From the NCBI GenBank assembly GCA_963820795.1, contig CAWGBJ010000002.1, forward strand, positions 235,322 through 299,321: a stretch of 64,000 nucleotides of DNA, read 5' to 3'. This DNA is from Roseiarcus sp963820795 (GTDB lineage: Bacteria > Pseudomonadota > Alphaproteobacteria > Rhizobiales > Beijerinckiaceae). Below are positions 1 through 8,084 of this stretch, one piece after another. The notes below the pieces were generated by a model that searched no databases, had not been told where the DNA came from, and saw only the letters and a program-made list of their open reading frames with translations. Numbering within the stretch: position 1 is the stretch's first letter; each line of letters opens with the position of its first letter. The position numbers were made by a program, and so were the translations under genes.

Positions 1-251
1 GCTTTGCCGGCGTCAGCCGGTCGACGGCGGCCGCCTTCATCGCCGCCTGCGCGCTGAAGCCGCAACGCGACGAATTCGCCATCGCCCGCGCGATGCGCGC
101 GGCTTCCGCCACCGCCACGCCGAACGGCCGCCTCGTCGCGCTCGCCGACCTCGCGCTGGGCCGAAACGGTCGAATGAGCGCTGCGATTGAGGAAATCGGG
201 CGCGGCGAAGCGTGCTTCGAGGGGACGCCGTTCACGTTGGAGCTGGCCTGA
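1..251 (+). CDS. Tyrosine phosphatase-family protein, 3' end only
   Basis: Only the C-terminal 83 residues are inside the window, reading from base 3 to a TGA at 249-251. The first visible residues are FAGVSRSTAAAF. This matches the phosphate-binding P-loop C-x-A-G-x-S-R-S of bacterial dual-specificity/tyrosine phosphatases. The two leading bases (gc) fit the end of a Cys codon, so the catalytic cysteine lies exactly on the window edge. The remaining sequence is an Ala-rich helical tail with no further domain. Such proteins remove phosphate from tyrosine or related substrates; the target here is unknown. The left part must be read from the neighbouring sequence. Confidence 0.75.
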   Translation, partial: FAGVSRSTAAAFIAACALKPQRDEFAIARAMRAASATATPNGRLVALADLALGRNGRMSAAIEEIGRGEACFEGTPFTLELA

Positions 252-266
252 AAGCAGGGACGCGCC

Positions 267-671
267 TCAGCCCTTCACCGCCTTTGTCATCGCCTCCTGC
301 TCGGATGGCGATGGCGAGCCGTAAAAAGCGGGATCGTTGTCTTTGCCGCCGAGCGCGCCATAGGCGTGGGCGCCGGACGCGTCGAACAGGACGACGAACT
401 TGTGTTCGGCGCAATCGGTGGGTTCGCAGACGAAGGAAAGCGCATAGGGCTTGCCGTCGATGGTCAGGTTGGTGATTTGTGCGGAAAGCCCGTCGAAGTC
501 TCTGTTGAACCGGACGAGCCAGTCCGGGGTCGGCTGGACGAGTTTCATCAGCCGGTCCCAGGCGGCGTGGTAGGGTGTCCTGCCGTGCAAGGCATCGAAC
601 AGGAATTCCGTTTCCCCAGCCTGGGCGGAGGCAGCGAGAAGACCGAAAGCGAGGGCGATGCTGAAGCGCAT
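267..671 (-). CDS. Ivy-family inhibitor of vertebrate (C-type) lysozyme
   Basis: A 134-residue protein with an N-terminal signal peptide (MRFSIALAFGLLAASAQA, cleavage likely before GETEF), so it should be periplasmic. Residues about 80-90 read SFVCEPTDCAEH. The CxPxDC loop is the disulfide-bridged inhibitory loop of the Ivy family (CKPHDC in E. coli Ivy). Length and overall pattern (LFDALHGRTPYHAAW near the N terminus, a C-terminal PAFYGSPSPSEQEAM segment) fit the family. Ivy proteins block lysozyme and protect peptidoglycan. It is transcribed on the minus strand, away from the phosphatase gene, with no obvious operon partner. The family call rests on the loop and size, not on a search. Confidence 0.75.
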   Translation of the reverse strand: MRFSIALAFGLLAASAQAGETEFLFDALHGRTPYHAAWDRLMKLVQPTPDWLVRFNRDFDGLSAQITNLTIDGKPYALSFVCEPTDCAEHKFVVLFDASGAHAYGALGGKDNDPAFYGSPSPSEQEAMTKAVKG

Positions 672-712
672 TGTCGGGAGAGATCCGGTTAGCGGTGGGA
701 GGGTCGAGGCCT

Positions 713-949
713 TCAGAACGCCTTGAAGGTTATGATCGTGCGGGTGTCAACGATGCCTGGGATTCCCTGGACCTTGTGTCCGACGAAATGGCCGATGTCG
801 ACATCGCTCTCGACATAGAATTTGGCCAGAATGTCGAATTCACCCGCAGTCGAATAGATCTCGGAGGCGATCTCGGCTTCCGCCAAGGCGCTCGCCACTT
901 CGTAGGTGCGGCCGAGGGCGCATTTGATCTGGATGAAAAAGGTCTGCAT
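713..949 (-). CDS. Stand-alone Lrp/AsnC ligand-binding (RAM) domain protein
   Basis: A 78-residue protein starting at MQTFFIQIKC. This start is chosen because GAGGGG lies about 10 bases upstream; a longer reading from 988 adds an unlikely basic leader. The sequence (IQIKCALGRTYEVASALAE, then GEFDILAKFYV, then VDTRTIITFKAF) is the alpha/beta RAM ligand-binding domain seen at the C terminus of Lrp/AsnC regulators. There is no helix-turn-helix. Such single-domain proteins form oligomers and bind amino acids or other small ligands, and may modulate full-length Lrp proteins. It sits immediately downstream of the secreted protein at 954-1907, with 4 bases between them, so they are probably cotranscribed. 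Confidence 0.8.
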   Translation of the reverse strand: MQTFFIQIKCALGRTYEVASALAEAEIASEIYSTAGEFDILAKFYVESDVDIGHFVGHKVQGIPGIVDTRTIITFKAF

Positions 950-953
950 CGGA

Positions 954-1907
954 TCACGGCCCCTCTTTGCCGTTCTCTTGTGCAACAACTTCGACGTCGC
1001 GGTCCATACCGGTCTGCACCTCGAACGTCGACTGGTATGTCTTCGCGTCGTGCCTTGCGATCACGACATACTCGCCCTCGGCCAGGACGAGCGATGGAAA
1101 AGCGCCTATCAACTCGCGGATGACGTCGCCGCCCGGCGTCAGCACGGTGAAGGTAGTGTTGGCGAGCGCCTCTGCCCCCGGCTTGTTGACGAGCTTGAGC
1201 GTCAGGGTCGCGCAGCGATGGCGAATCGTCACATCGGTGAGCTTGCCGGCCGTGACCTTGATATCGGCGGAGACAATCGAATTGGATGGCAGAATTGCGG
1301 GCTGCACGGGCGTCGCCGACTTTCCCGAAGCCGGCGCGGCGGTGGCGAGGAAGCGCCCGCCGACCGTGTCGAGGTAGGTCGAAACGATATGGTAGGCGCC
1401 TTCCGGCAGACCGATGATTTCGCCTGCCCTCGCCTTGGCGTCGACGAGCTTGCCCTCGGGATTGCGGCCTTCAGGCACGTAGATCTCGAGCGATAGCTTG
1501 GATGGGTCGATCGGCGCTTCGGCGAGCGTGCCGCCGATCCTCAGTCCACCCGCCGCAAGGAGCAGCCTTTCGGAGCGAATCTCGGGTCCGAGCGATACGC
1601 GCCTGGTTGCGCTGGCAAGTCCGAGCGCGACATGCACGACGTAGTCGCCTGGAGGAATGGTGAGCGTCGGCTGGGCCAGATTCGATTCCACAATCAAAGC
1701 ATGCGATCCGTCGGCATCCGCCTGGGTGCGAAAAATCCGCCAGCGCAATCCCCCCGCCAGTGGCGCGCCGCCGTCAGTCAGCGCTGCAGAAAGACTGAGC
1801 GTCGCCTGCCCGTCCGCCGTAGCGGGGTCCGCCTCAACCGACGTGGTCAGCACGAACGCGGCCGCCATGAAGACGACGGTCGCAACGGTTCGCCAGATGA
1901 ATCTCAT
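954..1907 (-). CDS. Secreted/periplasmic protein of unknown function
   Basis: About 317 residues from MRFIWRTVATVVF, which opens a signal peptide ending near SVEADP. Longer readings to 2015 start in an Arg-rich stretch and are less likely. The mature part is rich in beta-strand patterns with repeated themes: LTIPPGDYVVHVALG, IGLPEGAYHIVSTY and LVLAEGEYVVIARHD. Each resembles the closing strand of a small carboxypeptidase-regulatory or PEGA-like beta domain (G-x-Y-x-V). Three such modules may be present. I do not recognise a named family. The gene lies just upstream of, and probably in an operon with, the Lrp-type RAM protein. Location outside the cytoplasm is inferred from the signal peptide. 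Confidence 0.6.
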   Translation of the reverse strand: MRFIWRTVATVVFMAAAFVLTTSVEADPATADGQATLSLSAALTDGGAPLAGGLRWRIFRTQADADGSHALIVESNLAQPTLTIPPGDYVVHVALGLASATRRVSLGPEIRSERLLLAAGGLRIGGTLAEAPIDPSKLSLEIYVPEGRNPEGKLVDAKARAGEIIGLPEGAYHIVSTYLDTVGGRFLATAAPASGKSATPVQPAILPSNSIVSADIKVTAGKLTDVTIRHRCATLTLKLVNKPGAEALANTTFTVLTPGGDVIRELIGAFPSLVLAEGEYVVIARHDAKTYQSTFEVQTGMDRDVEVVAQENGKEGP

Positions 1908-2100
1908 TCCTTGTCCCGTTGCCGAAACGGCGGCTTCCGCCAAAGCGCGCTGCCGCAGAGCCGGACCGCCCAAGGCCTGGCCGACTGAGCCCTTGCGGCG
2001 GCGCCGAGAACACAAACGGCTGGTGCCGCGATAATGAGGCGGATCGAAGGCGTTTACAGCCGTGCCGAATTACGCCAATCAGCGCTGAAGGACGAACGCA

Positions 2101-2667
2101 ATGAACGACACGATCACCCTTCTCAAACACCGCCGATCGGCGCCGCCGGCGATCATGACGGGTCCTGGTCCTTCGCCCGAAGAGCTGACCACAATGCTCA
2201 CCGTCGCCTCGCGCGTACCGGACCACGGCAAGCTCGCACCCTGGCGCTTCATCCTCTTCAAGGACGATGCGCGGGATCGCGCCGGTCGACTCGCGCTCGA
2301 CATCCGCCTCGCCGACAAGCCGGACCTCGACGAGACCGGCAGAGCGGAGGAATTGCGCCGCTTCGCGCACGCGCCGCTGGTGGTTGGCGTCGTCTCGCGC
2401 GCCGCGCCGCATGTCAAGATTCCGGAATGGGAGCAGATTCTCTCTTCTGGTGCGGCCTGCATGAATATGATTGTCGCCGCGCGCGCGCTTGGCTATTCCG
2501 CCACCTGGCTGACCGGGTGGCCCGCCTACGACGCGCGGTTTCGCGCGGCGATCGGCCTTGGCGAACACGAACGCATTGCCGGATTCATTCATATTGGCCG
2601 GGCGGTCGCGATCGAAGACAGACCGCGTCCCCGGCTCGACGAGATCGTGACGACGTTTCCCTCCTGA
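2101..2667 (+). CDS. Nitroreductase family protein (YdjA-like)
   Basis: 188 residues. The sequence has the hallmarks of the FMN-dependent nitroreductase family: an N-terminal KHRRSAPPAIM segment that contacts FMN phosphate, VASRVPDHGKLAPWRF, then SSGAACMNMIVAARALGYSATWLTGW in the middle, and GFIHIGRA near the C terminus. The short length and the PDHGKLAPWRF motif point to the YdjA/TdsD-like subgroup. It probably uses NAD(P)H to reduce nitro compounds or quinones; the substrate is not deducible. It is followed after 10 bases by a flavin-reductase-like gene, so the two flavoproteins are likely one transcript. Confidence 0.85.
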   Translation: MNDTITLLKHRRSAPPAIMTGPGPSPEELTTMLTVASRVPDHGKLAPWRFILFKDDARDRAGRLALDIRLADKPDLDETGRAEELRRFAHAPLVVGVVSRAAPHVKIPEWEQILSSGAACMNMIVAARALGYSATWLTGWPAYDARFRAAIGLGEHERIAGFIHIGRAVAIEDRPRPRLDEIVTTFPS

Positions 2668-2677
2668 GGACGCCGAG

Positions 2678-3298
2678 ATGTTCTACCGGACTGGCGAACG
2701 CGACCGGGCGAAGCTGCCGCACGATCCCTTCAAAGCGATTGTCGCCCCGCGTCCGATCGGTTGGATATCGACGCGCGCGAGAGACGGCCGTGTCAACCTT
2801 GCCCCTTACAGTTTCTTCAACGGCTTCTGTAGCGCCCCGCCCATCGTGGGCTTCTCCAGTGACGGAGGTTGGAAGGACTCGGCCTCCTTCGCCAGGGAGA
2901 GCGGGGAATTCGTCGCCAATCTGGCGACGAGCGGTCTGCGGCAACCGATGAATGCGACCTCGGCGCCGCTGCCGCGCGGCGAGAATGAGTTCATCCATGC
3001 CGGGCTCACGATGGCCGATTGCCAGCTCGTTGCCGCGCCGCGGGTGGCGGAGAGTCCCGCCGCGCTTGAATGCAAGGTCGTCGAAATTATTGAGATCCGC
3101 AAGGCTTCCGGCGCATTGAGCGGCGCCATCCTCGTGATTGGCGAAGTCGTCGCCGTCCACATCGACGATGCCTTCATCCGCGAGGGCCGCTTCGACACCG
3201 CGGGCGCGCGACCACTCGCGCGCTGCGGCTATCAGGACTACGCGATTGTCGAACAAGTTTTCGCGCTTCCGCGGCCTGAGGGCGGCGGCAATATCTGA
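2678..3298 (+). CDS. Flavin reductase-like domain protein (FMN-binding)
   Basis: 206 residues. The N-terminal FKAIVAPRPIGWISTRARDGRVNLAPYSFFNGF is split here as the APRPIGWIST and NLAPYSFFNG motifs, which are characteristic of the flavin reductase-like/DIM6-NTAB family (PF01613). These proteins bind FMN on a split-barrel fold. ECKVVEI and GEVVAVHIDD are the conserved later strands. Its partner upstream is a nitroreductase, which suggests a shared role in flavin redox chemistry. Substrate is unknown. Start ATG follows CTGAGGACGCCGAG, which gives a usable GAGG ribosome site. Confidence 0.85.
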   Translation: MFYRTGERDRAKLPHDPFKAIVAPRPIGWISTRARDGRVNLAPYSFFNGFCSAPPIVGFSSDGGWKDSASFARESGEFVANLATSGLRQPMNATSAPLPRGENEFIHAGLTMADCQLVAAPRVAESPAALECKVVEIIEIRKASGALSGAILVIGEVVAVHIDDAFIREGRFDTAGARPLARCGYQDYAIVEQVFALPRPEGGGNI

Positions 3299-3334
3299 AT
3301 CGCCGGGCGGCTTGTGGTGAGAGCAGCCCGGTGG

Positions 3335-3440
3335 TCGCGTAGCCGCGAACCGAGCTCGTTCATGACAACGAGATGAAGTTCGGCGCTTCTTCGACCATGA
3401 AGCGGAACTTCTTCCTATCGAGCAACGCGAGTTCGCAAGG
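3335..3440 (-). pseudogene. Remnant of a cyclic-nucleotide-binding (Crp-type) domain
   Basis: Reading on the minus strand, one frame gives CELALLDRKKFRFMVEEAPN followed by FISLS and a stop. The next frame immediately continues with MNELGSRLR. Together this matches the end of a cNMP-binding domain (…LxxIdrxxFxxLvxxxPxFAlxvMxxLxxRLR). The break and the lack of a usable start mark it as decayed. Upstream minus-strand sequence to about 3560 reads as an unremarkable Lys-rich stretch that I cannot assign. The rest of 3299-3657 shows no gene. Confidence 0.4.
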
Positions 3441-3657
3441 CTCCTTTGTGGGCGCGGTGGATCATCCTCCGCTTTTTCGTCCAGCAGCGAAAGGATGCCG
3501 AGCGCCTTGATTTTCTGAACGGTCTTGATGATCTTCTGCTTCGCGGCAGCCTCCACCGAGTCCTTTACGACCGTACTTCGGGTCGCCCTCGTGACAGATG
3601 AAGTCGCTCATCACGGCATCACGGTTTCAATCGCTCGGGCAATCGGACGGAAGCCTC

Positions 3658-4419
3658 TCACTGGGTCAAGCCGGTCAAGTCGCCAGTGATGACCTGTTCG
3701 ACCTCCGCCACCGAAGTCTTCTTCGGGTCGATGTCGTCGGCGACGATCTTGCCCCGGCGCATCACCACGATGCGGTCGACCACCTGGAACACGTGATGGA
3801 TGTTGTGGGCGATGAAGATGCAGGAGTGGCCGGAATCGCGAGCGTTGCGTACGAAGCGCAGCACCCCTTGCGTTTCGGCGACGCCGAGATTGTTGGTCGG
3901 TTCGTCGAGGATGATGAGATCGCTGTCGAAATACATGGCGCGGGCGATTGCGACCGCCTGGCGCTCGCCGCCGGAGAGAGAACCGATCGGCGTCGAGGCC
4001 GGGATCGCCTTGCCGATTCCCACTCTCCTGAGGAGAGCGCCGGCGACCTCCTCCATCAGCGCAGCGTCCATATGGTCGAAGACGCGCGGCCCCTTGATCG
4101 GTTCGCGACCGAGGAACAGATTGCGGGCGATCGACAGTTGCGTAACGAGCGCCGAATCCTGATAGATGGTCTCGATGCCCTGGGCGATGGCGTCCGTGGT
4201 GCTGCGCATTTCGAGTCGCTTGCCGCGGACATAGATTTCGCCGCTGGTCGCGCGCAGGGCGCCCGAAAGCACCTTGATCAGAGTGGACTTTCCTGCCCCG
4301 TTGTCGCCGAGGAGGCCGACGATTTCCTGGCGCGACACCTTCAGATTTACATCGTCGAGCGCCTGCACCCGGCCGAAGAACTTGTTGATATGCTCCATGC
4401 GGATCAAGTCTTCGGCCAT
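3658..4419 (-). CDS. Sugar ABC transporter ATP-binding protein, single-NBD (FrcA-like)
   Basis: 253 residues with one complete nucleotide-binding domain: Walker A GDNGAGKST at residues 38-46, Q-loop IYQDSALV, signature LSGGERQAVAIARAM, Walker B LIILDEPTNNLGV, and the switch His in FIAHNIHHV. RbsA/XylG-type sugar ATPases usually carry two NBDs. A single NBD with the NNLGV variant after Walker B is typical of FrcA-type fructose/mannose/ribose importers in rhizobia. It is the last gene of a minus-strand operon: substrate-binding protein, permease, ATPase, with 6 bases between permease and ATPase. It powers sugar import from the inner face of the membrane; the actual sugar is inferred only at family level. 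Confidence 0.85.
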   Translation of the reverse strand: MAEDLIRMEHINKFFGRVQALDDVNLKVSRQEIVGLLGDNGAGKSTLIKVLSGALRATSGEIYVRGKRLEMRSTTDAIAQGIETIYQDSALVTQLSIARNLFLGREPIKGPRVFDHMDAALMEEVAGALLRRVGIGKAIPASTPIGSLSGGERQAVAIARAMYFDSDLIILDEPTNNLGVAETQGVLRFVRNARDSGHSCIFIAHNIHHVFQVVDRIVVMRRGKIVADDIDPKKTSVAEVEQVITGDLTGLTQ

Positions 4420-4425
4420 CGCGCT

Positions 4426-5412
4426 TTACGTCCCCGCCTGATGTCGGCGTTCGAGCCAGGAATGCAGCGCCATCATGCCGAGGATGATGGCGCCGATGAA
4501 GATGTTGTAGGCGAGACCTGGGACGCCGATCATCACGATGCCGTTGCGCATGACGCGCAAAATGAGAATGCCAAGCACGGTGCCTAGAATTGTGCCGCGT
4601 CCGCCCGTCAGCGCTGTGCCGCCGATGACGACCATGGCGATCACTTCGAGTTCATAGCCGGTTCCGCTGTTCGGATTGGCGGCCGAGGTTCGGATCGAAC
4701 TGATGATCCCGGCGAAGGACGACATCACCGCGGTCAGAATGAACAGCGCCACCTTGACTGAGGAAACGTTCACGCCGCGCGCTTGCGCTGCTACGGGATT
4801 GCCGCCGGTCGCCTGGATCCAGTTGCCGAATTTCGACTGCGTCAGGACATAGCCGAGAATGACAGCCGCCGCGATGAACCAGAAGAGCGAAGCATAGACC
4901 CGGAGCGACCCGATGTAAAAGTCGCCGACCAGCAGATTGGCGATCCATTGTCCGCCGGCGCTCCATGTGCGTTGCGGAAATCCGTCGGTGACGAAGAGCG
5001 CGGTGCCGCGCACCACGAGCAGCATGCCGAGGGTGACGAGGAAGGAGGGGATCTTGAGCCGGGTCACGAAGAGCCCGTTTACGAGACCGATCAGCGCTGC
5101 CACGACGAGGCTGATGAAAAAGGCGACGCCTAGCGACGTCCAGCCAGCGTTGTAGAGCGTCCACATCACGACAGGCGCGAATCCGAACAGCGACCCGACG
5201 GAGAGATCGAATTCACCCGCGGTCATCAGAAGCGTCATCGCGAGTGCGATGAGCCCGAGTTCGACCGTGAAGGTCAGCGTGTTGCCGATGTTGAGGACGG
5301 ACAGAAACTCGGGATTAAACGCGTAGAAGACGGCGAGTTCAAGAACGAGGAGGACAAACGGGCCAAATTCAGGGGCTGAAATGAAACGTCGCAGGGCTGA
5401 AGGTTTTTGCAC
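4426..5412 (-). CDS. Sugar ABC transporter permease (FrcC/RbsC-like)
   Basis: 328 residues with about 8-10 hydrophobic helices. It carries the BPD_transp_2 signatures MTAGEFDLSVGSLFGFA, FVTRLKIPSFLVTLGMLL, and VIGGTALTGGRGTILGTVLG, the coupling region near the C terminus. This is the inner-membrane channel of a ribose/fructose-type importer. It is encoded between the periplasmic binding protein upstream and the ATPase downstream on the minus strand, so all three components are present in one operon. Confidence 0.88.
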   Translation of the reverse strand: MQKPSALRRFISAPEFGPFVLLVLELAVFYAFNPEFLSVLNIGNTLTFTVELGLIALAMTLLMTAGEFDLSVGSLFGFAPVVMWTLYNAGWTSLGVAFFISLVVAALIGLVNGLFVTRLKIPSFLVTLGMLLVVRGTALFVTDGFPQRTWSAGGQWIANLLVGDFYIGSLRVYASLFWFIAAAVILGYVLTQSKFGNWIQATGGNPVAAQARGVNVSSVKVALFILTAVMSSFAGIISSIRTSAANPNSGTGYELEVIAMVVIGGTALTGGRGTILGTVLGILILRVMRNGIVMIGVPGLAYNIFIGAIILGMMALHSWLERRHQAGT

Positions 5413-5546
5413 GTTCGGTCACCGATGAGGGCCGGGCGACGGGCGCGCGAGCGAGGCGTCGGCGATTGGCGCCGCCCATCCTTCGAGAGGCGGCGGGGCG
5501 CGCCGATCTTCGGGATGAGGGTTGGTTGATGGCCAAAAACCGTCAG

Positions 5547-5576
5547 CCTGGCGCAAACGCAGTGCGCCTCGCCAGG
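5547..5576 (-). promoter_or_regulatory. Intercistronic hairpin after the binding-protein gene
   Basis: CCTGGCG at 5547-5553 pairs with CGCCAGG at 5570-5576 across a 16-base loop. It lies in the 195-base gap between the binding-protein gene and the permease gene. There is no U-run on the transcribed side, so it looks like an mRNA-stabilising or partial-termination stem, common after the binding-protein gene of ABC importers, rather than a full terminator. Confidence 0.35.
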
Positions 5577-5607
5577 TTGAGAGCGTATGGCGATGACGCG
5601 GTCGCGT

Positions 5608-6540
5608 CTACTTTGCCGACATGATCTTGTCGTAACCCGCCGCGGCGTCCTTGCCGTAGAGCGAGCCGACGGTGATGTTAAATCCTGGGAGAATGCCGCC
5701 TGTCGCCATGTTGGCGAGCGACAGCGCCAGATAGCTCGTCGCCTGCGGATCCTGCCATTCTGCGGCGTTCACGTATCCCGTCATGACTTCATTTGTCGTG
5801 TCGCGCGAGTTGCCCCAGCCGACGACCGGAATCTCGCCCGGCTTCACGCCGACCTGATCGAAGACGCGCTTGATCGAGCCTGTGACCATGTCGCCGAGCC
5901 CGATGATCGCCTTGATCTTCTTGCGATTTGCGGTGAGGTAGTCGCTCATGCGCGAGATGACGTTGGCCTGATCAAGCGTGGCGTCGGTGACTTCCCAGGT
6001 GATGTTGAGCGGCTTGAAGACTGTCGCGATTCCCTTCTCTTCCTCGACGCCGTAGCTGGCGCCGGGGACTTCGACTGGCATCCAGACAAAATCGCCGGAC
6101 TTCACAAGGCCGTGGTCGACAAGATACTGCGCCCAACCCTTGCCGACGACGCCGAGATCGCCCCCGACATAGGCGTTGAAGTTCACCTTTGGGTCCGGGG
6201 TGTTGAAATTGATCACCGGAATCCCTGCTGCGCGCGCCTCTTTGACGACGTCAACGAGGCTTCCCGGATCTGGGCTCGTCGTGACGATCGCGTCAGCCTT
6301 GGCGGCGATTGCGGAGCGGATCGCCTCCTGTTGCGAAGGGACATCGCCGTTGTGAAAGGAGGTCTTGACCGTCTGACCCGTGTCCTTCGCCCACATTTCG
6401 GCGCCGGCGAGGAAGTAGGTCCAGACCGGGTCGGCGGGCGAGCCGTGCGAAATCCAGTAGAAAGTCTTAGCCTGCGCCGACAGCGGCAGAGTGAGCGCAA
6501 AGAGCGCGAGGCATAGCAAACGCGTAAGCGGCCTGAACAT
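5608..6540 (-). CDS. Sugar ABC transporter periplasmic substrate-binding protein
   Basis: 310 residues starting at MFRPLTRLLCLALFALTLPL. This start is chosen because GGAGGAGG lies about 7 bases upstream and a signal peptide (to SAQA) follows directly. The mature protein is a periplasmic-binding-protein-like type I fold: KTFYWISHGSPADPVW at the N terminus, SAIAAKADAIVTTSPDP, AAGIPVINFNTPDP, and AIIGLGDMVTGSI, the typical ribose-binding-protein pattern. It feeds the permease at 4426-5412. Substrate could be a hexose or pentose; sequence alone does not decide. Confidence 0.88.
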   Translation of the reverse strand: MFRPLTRLLCLALFALTLPLSAQAKTFYWISHGSPADPVWTYFLAGAEMWAKDTGQTVKTSFHNGDVPSQQEAIRSAIAAKADAIVTTSPDPGSLVDVVKEARAAGIPVINFNTPDPKVNFNAYVGGDLGVVGKGWAQYLVDHGLVKSGDFVWMPVEVPGASYGVEEEKGIATVFKPLNITWEVTDATLDQANVISRMSDYLTANRKKIKAIIGLGDMVTGSIKRVFDQVGVKPGEIPVVGWGNSRDTTNEVMTGYVNAAEWQDPQATSYLALSLANMATGGILPGFNITVGSLYGKDAAAGYDKIMSAK

Positions 6541-6971
6541 AGGCGTCCTCCTCCCAAGCGCGTCGAGCCGGTTGACTGTCGGCCAGCGCGCCGGCAAGCG
6601 TCGCACAACGCCCCCCCGGCGCGCAAGGCATGGCGCTGAACTTCCGCGTTTTACCGGCAATTCCTGCCTCCGCCGCCGTTTCCGACGTCGACTATGGGAG
6701 CGGACGTCGTCAGTCGACCATCGGCGCGCCGTCGCTGCTCAGCGAGACGGCGGTTTTGCCGCGACCGCGTCGGCGGCGAGCCCGACCCAGACGACCGTTC
6801 CGAAGGGCTGGCCTTGGCGGCTTGTGAAAGAGCCATTAGGGCCAACGGTTCCTTCGTCTATTGGCTGCCCGTTTAACTGATCCGCCACGAGAAAGGCAAA
6901 ATTCGGGGCAGGCCGGAACAACTGTAAGGCTGTCGAATTTAGCCCTGCATCCATCAGGGAGACCTTGTTTC
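6541..6971. other. Intergenic region between divergent operons
   Basis: 431 bases separate the divergently transcribed binding-protein gene (minus) and the membrane cassette (plus). Small open frames on both strands here have no family resemblance and no good ribosome sites. The region probably holds the two outward promoters; I could not identify convincing -35/-10 boxes. Confidence 0.4.
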
Positions 6972-7677
6972 ATGGCCAATCCGTCTGATCAGGGGACGCC
7001 ACGTCCCGCGGGCCCGGCCGTAGAGCCCTTCAAGACCGGAACCGCCACGCCTTCCTCCACCGCCTCTCACCCCATGCCCTCCACCGCTCCGATGTCCTCC
7101 GCCAGCTCTCCCACGGGCTCCGCCCCCGAGAGATCGCCCGCACAGCATTTTGAGTCCGGACGTCAACCTCGGGACTCGGGCCCCTCGATCGCGACTGGCC
7201 TGAAGGAAACGGCGCAGACCGCCACGGACGCCGTCCGTCAGCAGGCGGCCCAGTTCGCGCAGGACGTCGGCCACGAACTCAACAAGACCGGGGAAGCGCA
7301 GAAGGCGCGAGGCGTCGAGGCGATCCGCCGGTTCGCGCGCGCCATCGACAACGCTGCTTCAGAATTACAGAGCCAGTCTCCGGTTGTCGCTCGCTCGGTG
7401 CACGAGGCTGCGCGTCGGGTCGACGGGCTTTCCGACAACCTCGCCAACACGAACGTCAGCGAGTTCGTCGAACTCGGCGACGCAGCTCACCCGGTCGCAG
7501 CCGGCGCTTTTCATTGGCGGTTCGGTCGCCGTAGGCTTTGCCCTGGCGCGGTTTCTCAAGAGCAGCGCCCGACACGGGCGCTCCAGAACGAACAGCAGCC
7601 CTTACGAGGCGGGGGCCTACCGCAGCCGCTACGAGTCCGGCGAATCTTCCGGCGGCGAGGCGTACTCAGGAAGCTAG
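6972..7677 (+). CDS. Envelope-associated hypothetical protein, frameshifted
   Basis: Starts at MANPSDQGTP with AGGGAGA 10 bases upstream. The N-terminal half is a Pro/Ser/Thr-rich low-complexity stretch. It is followed by an amphipathic helical part (GLKETAQTATDAVRQQAAQF, VGHELNKTGEAQKARG) of the kind found in nutrient-deprivation or stress-induced membrane proteins. At 7482-7485 the frame must shift by one extra base. After the shift the protein continues LTRSQPALFIGGSVAVGFAL and ARFLKSSARHG, a C-terminal membrane helix, and ends at 7677. Without the shift the frame reads straight into the next gene. The one-base break is probably a sequence error. First gene of a four-gene cassette. Confidence 0.6.
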
Positions 7678-7688
7678 GACCGACTGCC

Positions 7689-8084
7689 ATGCCGATAAAA
7701 GAATCAACTCGTCCGCTGGCGTCGGTCATGACGCAGGTCGCGTCGGACCTCGCCTACCTGGTCCAGACCGAGTTTCGGCTCGCGCGAGCGGAGATCGGCG
7801 AGAAGCTCTCGGCGGCCTCGAATGCCGGCGTTTATCTGGCGATCGGCGCCGTCTTCGCGCTGAGCGGCCTGATTGCCCTCTTATTCGACATCGCCCAGTG
7901 GATCGCCGTGGCGGGCCTCCCATACGAGTGGGCTCTGCTGATCGTGGCGGTCGCGGCGCTGGCGATCGGGGCTGCGCTCGGCGTGGCCGGCGCCGGCCGG
8001 CTCAAAGGGTCGGCCTTAGTCCCAAACCGCACGCTCGAGCAGGTGCGTGAGGACTACGTCGTGGCAAAGGAGCATGTGCGATGA
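7689..8084 (+). CDS. Phage holin family (DUF1469/PF07332-type) membrane protein
   Basis: 131 residues. MPIKESTRPLASVMTQVASD is followed by a helix (LVQTEFRLARAEIGEKLSAA) and two strong membrane segments, VYLAIGAVFALSGLIALLF and WALLIVAVAALAIGAALGV. This is the layout of the holin-superfamily-III-like family found next to DUF3618 genes in many Hyphomicrobiales. Despite the name it is a chromosomal membrane protein, with no sign of prophage around it. Its stop overlaps the start of the next gene (ATGA at 8081-8084), so the two are translationally coupled. Confidence 0.75.
   Translation: MPIKESTRPLASVMTQVASDLAYLVQTEFRLARAEIGEKLSAASNAGVYLAIGAVFALSGLIALLFDIAQWIAVAGLPYEWALLIVAVAALAIGAALGVAGAGRLKGSALVPNRTLEQVREDYVVAKEHVR

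Noticed and set aside
2585..3556. Long minus-strand open frame opposite the flavin reductase gene
   Set aside because: It lies antisense to a clear flavoprotein gene and is Arg/Glu-rich without motifs. Only its first part overlaps the Crp-domain remnant region.
7689..8084. Holin-family gene as evidence of a prophage
   Set aside because: No phage structural, lysis or integrase genes nearby. This holin-like family is normally chromosomal next to DUF3618.
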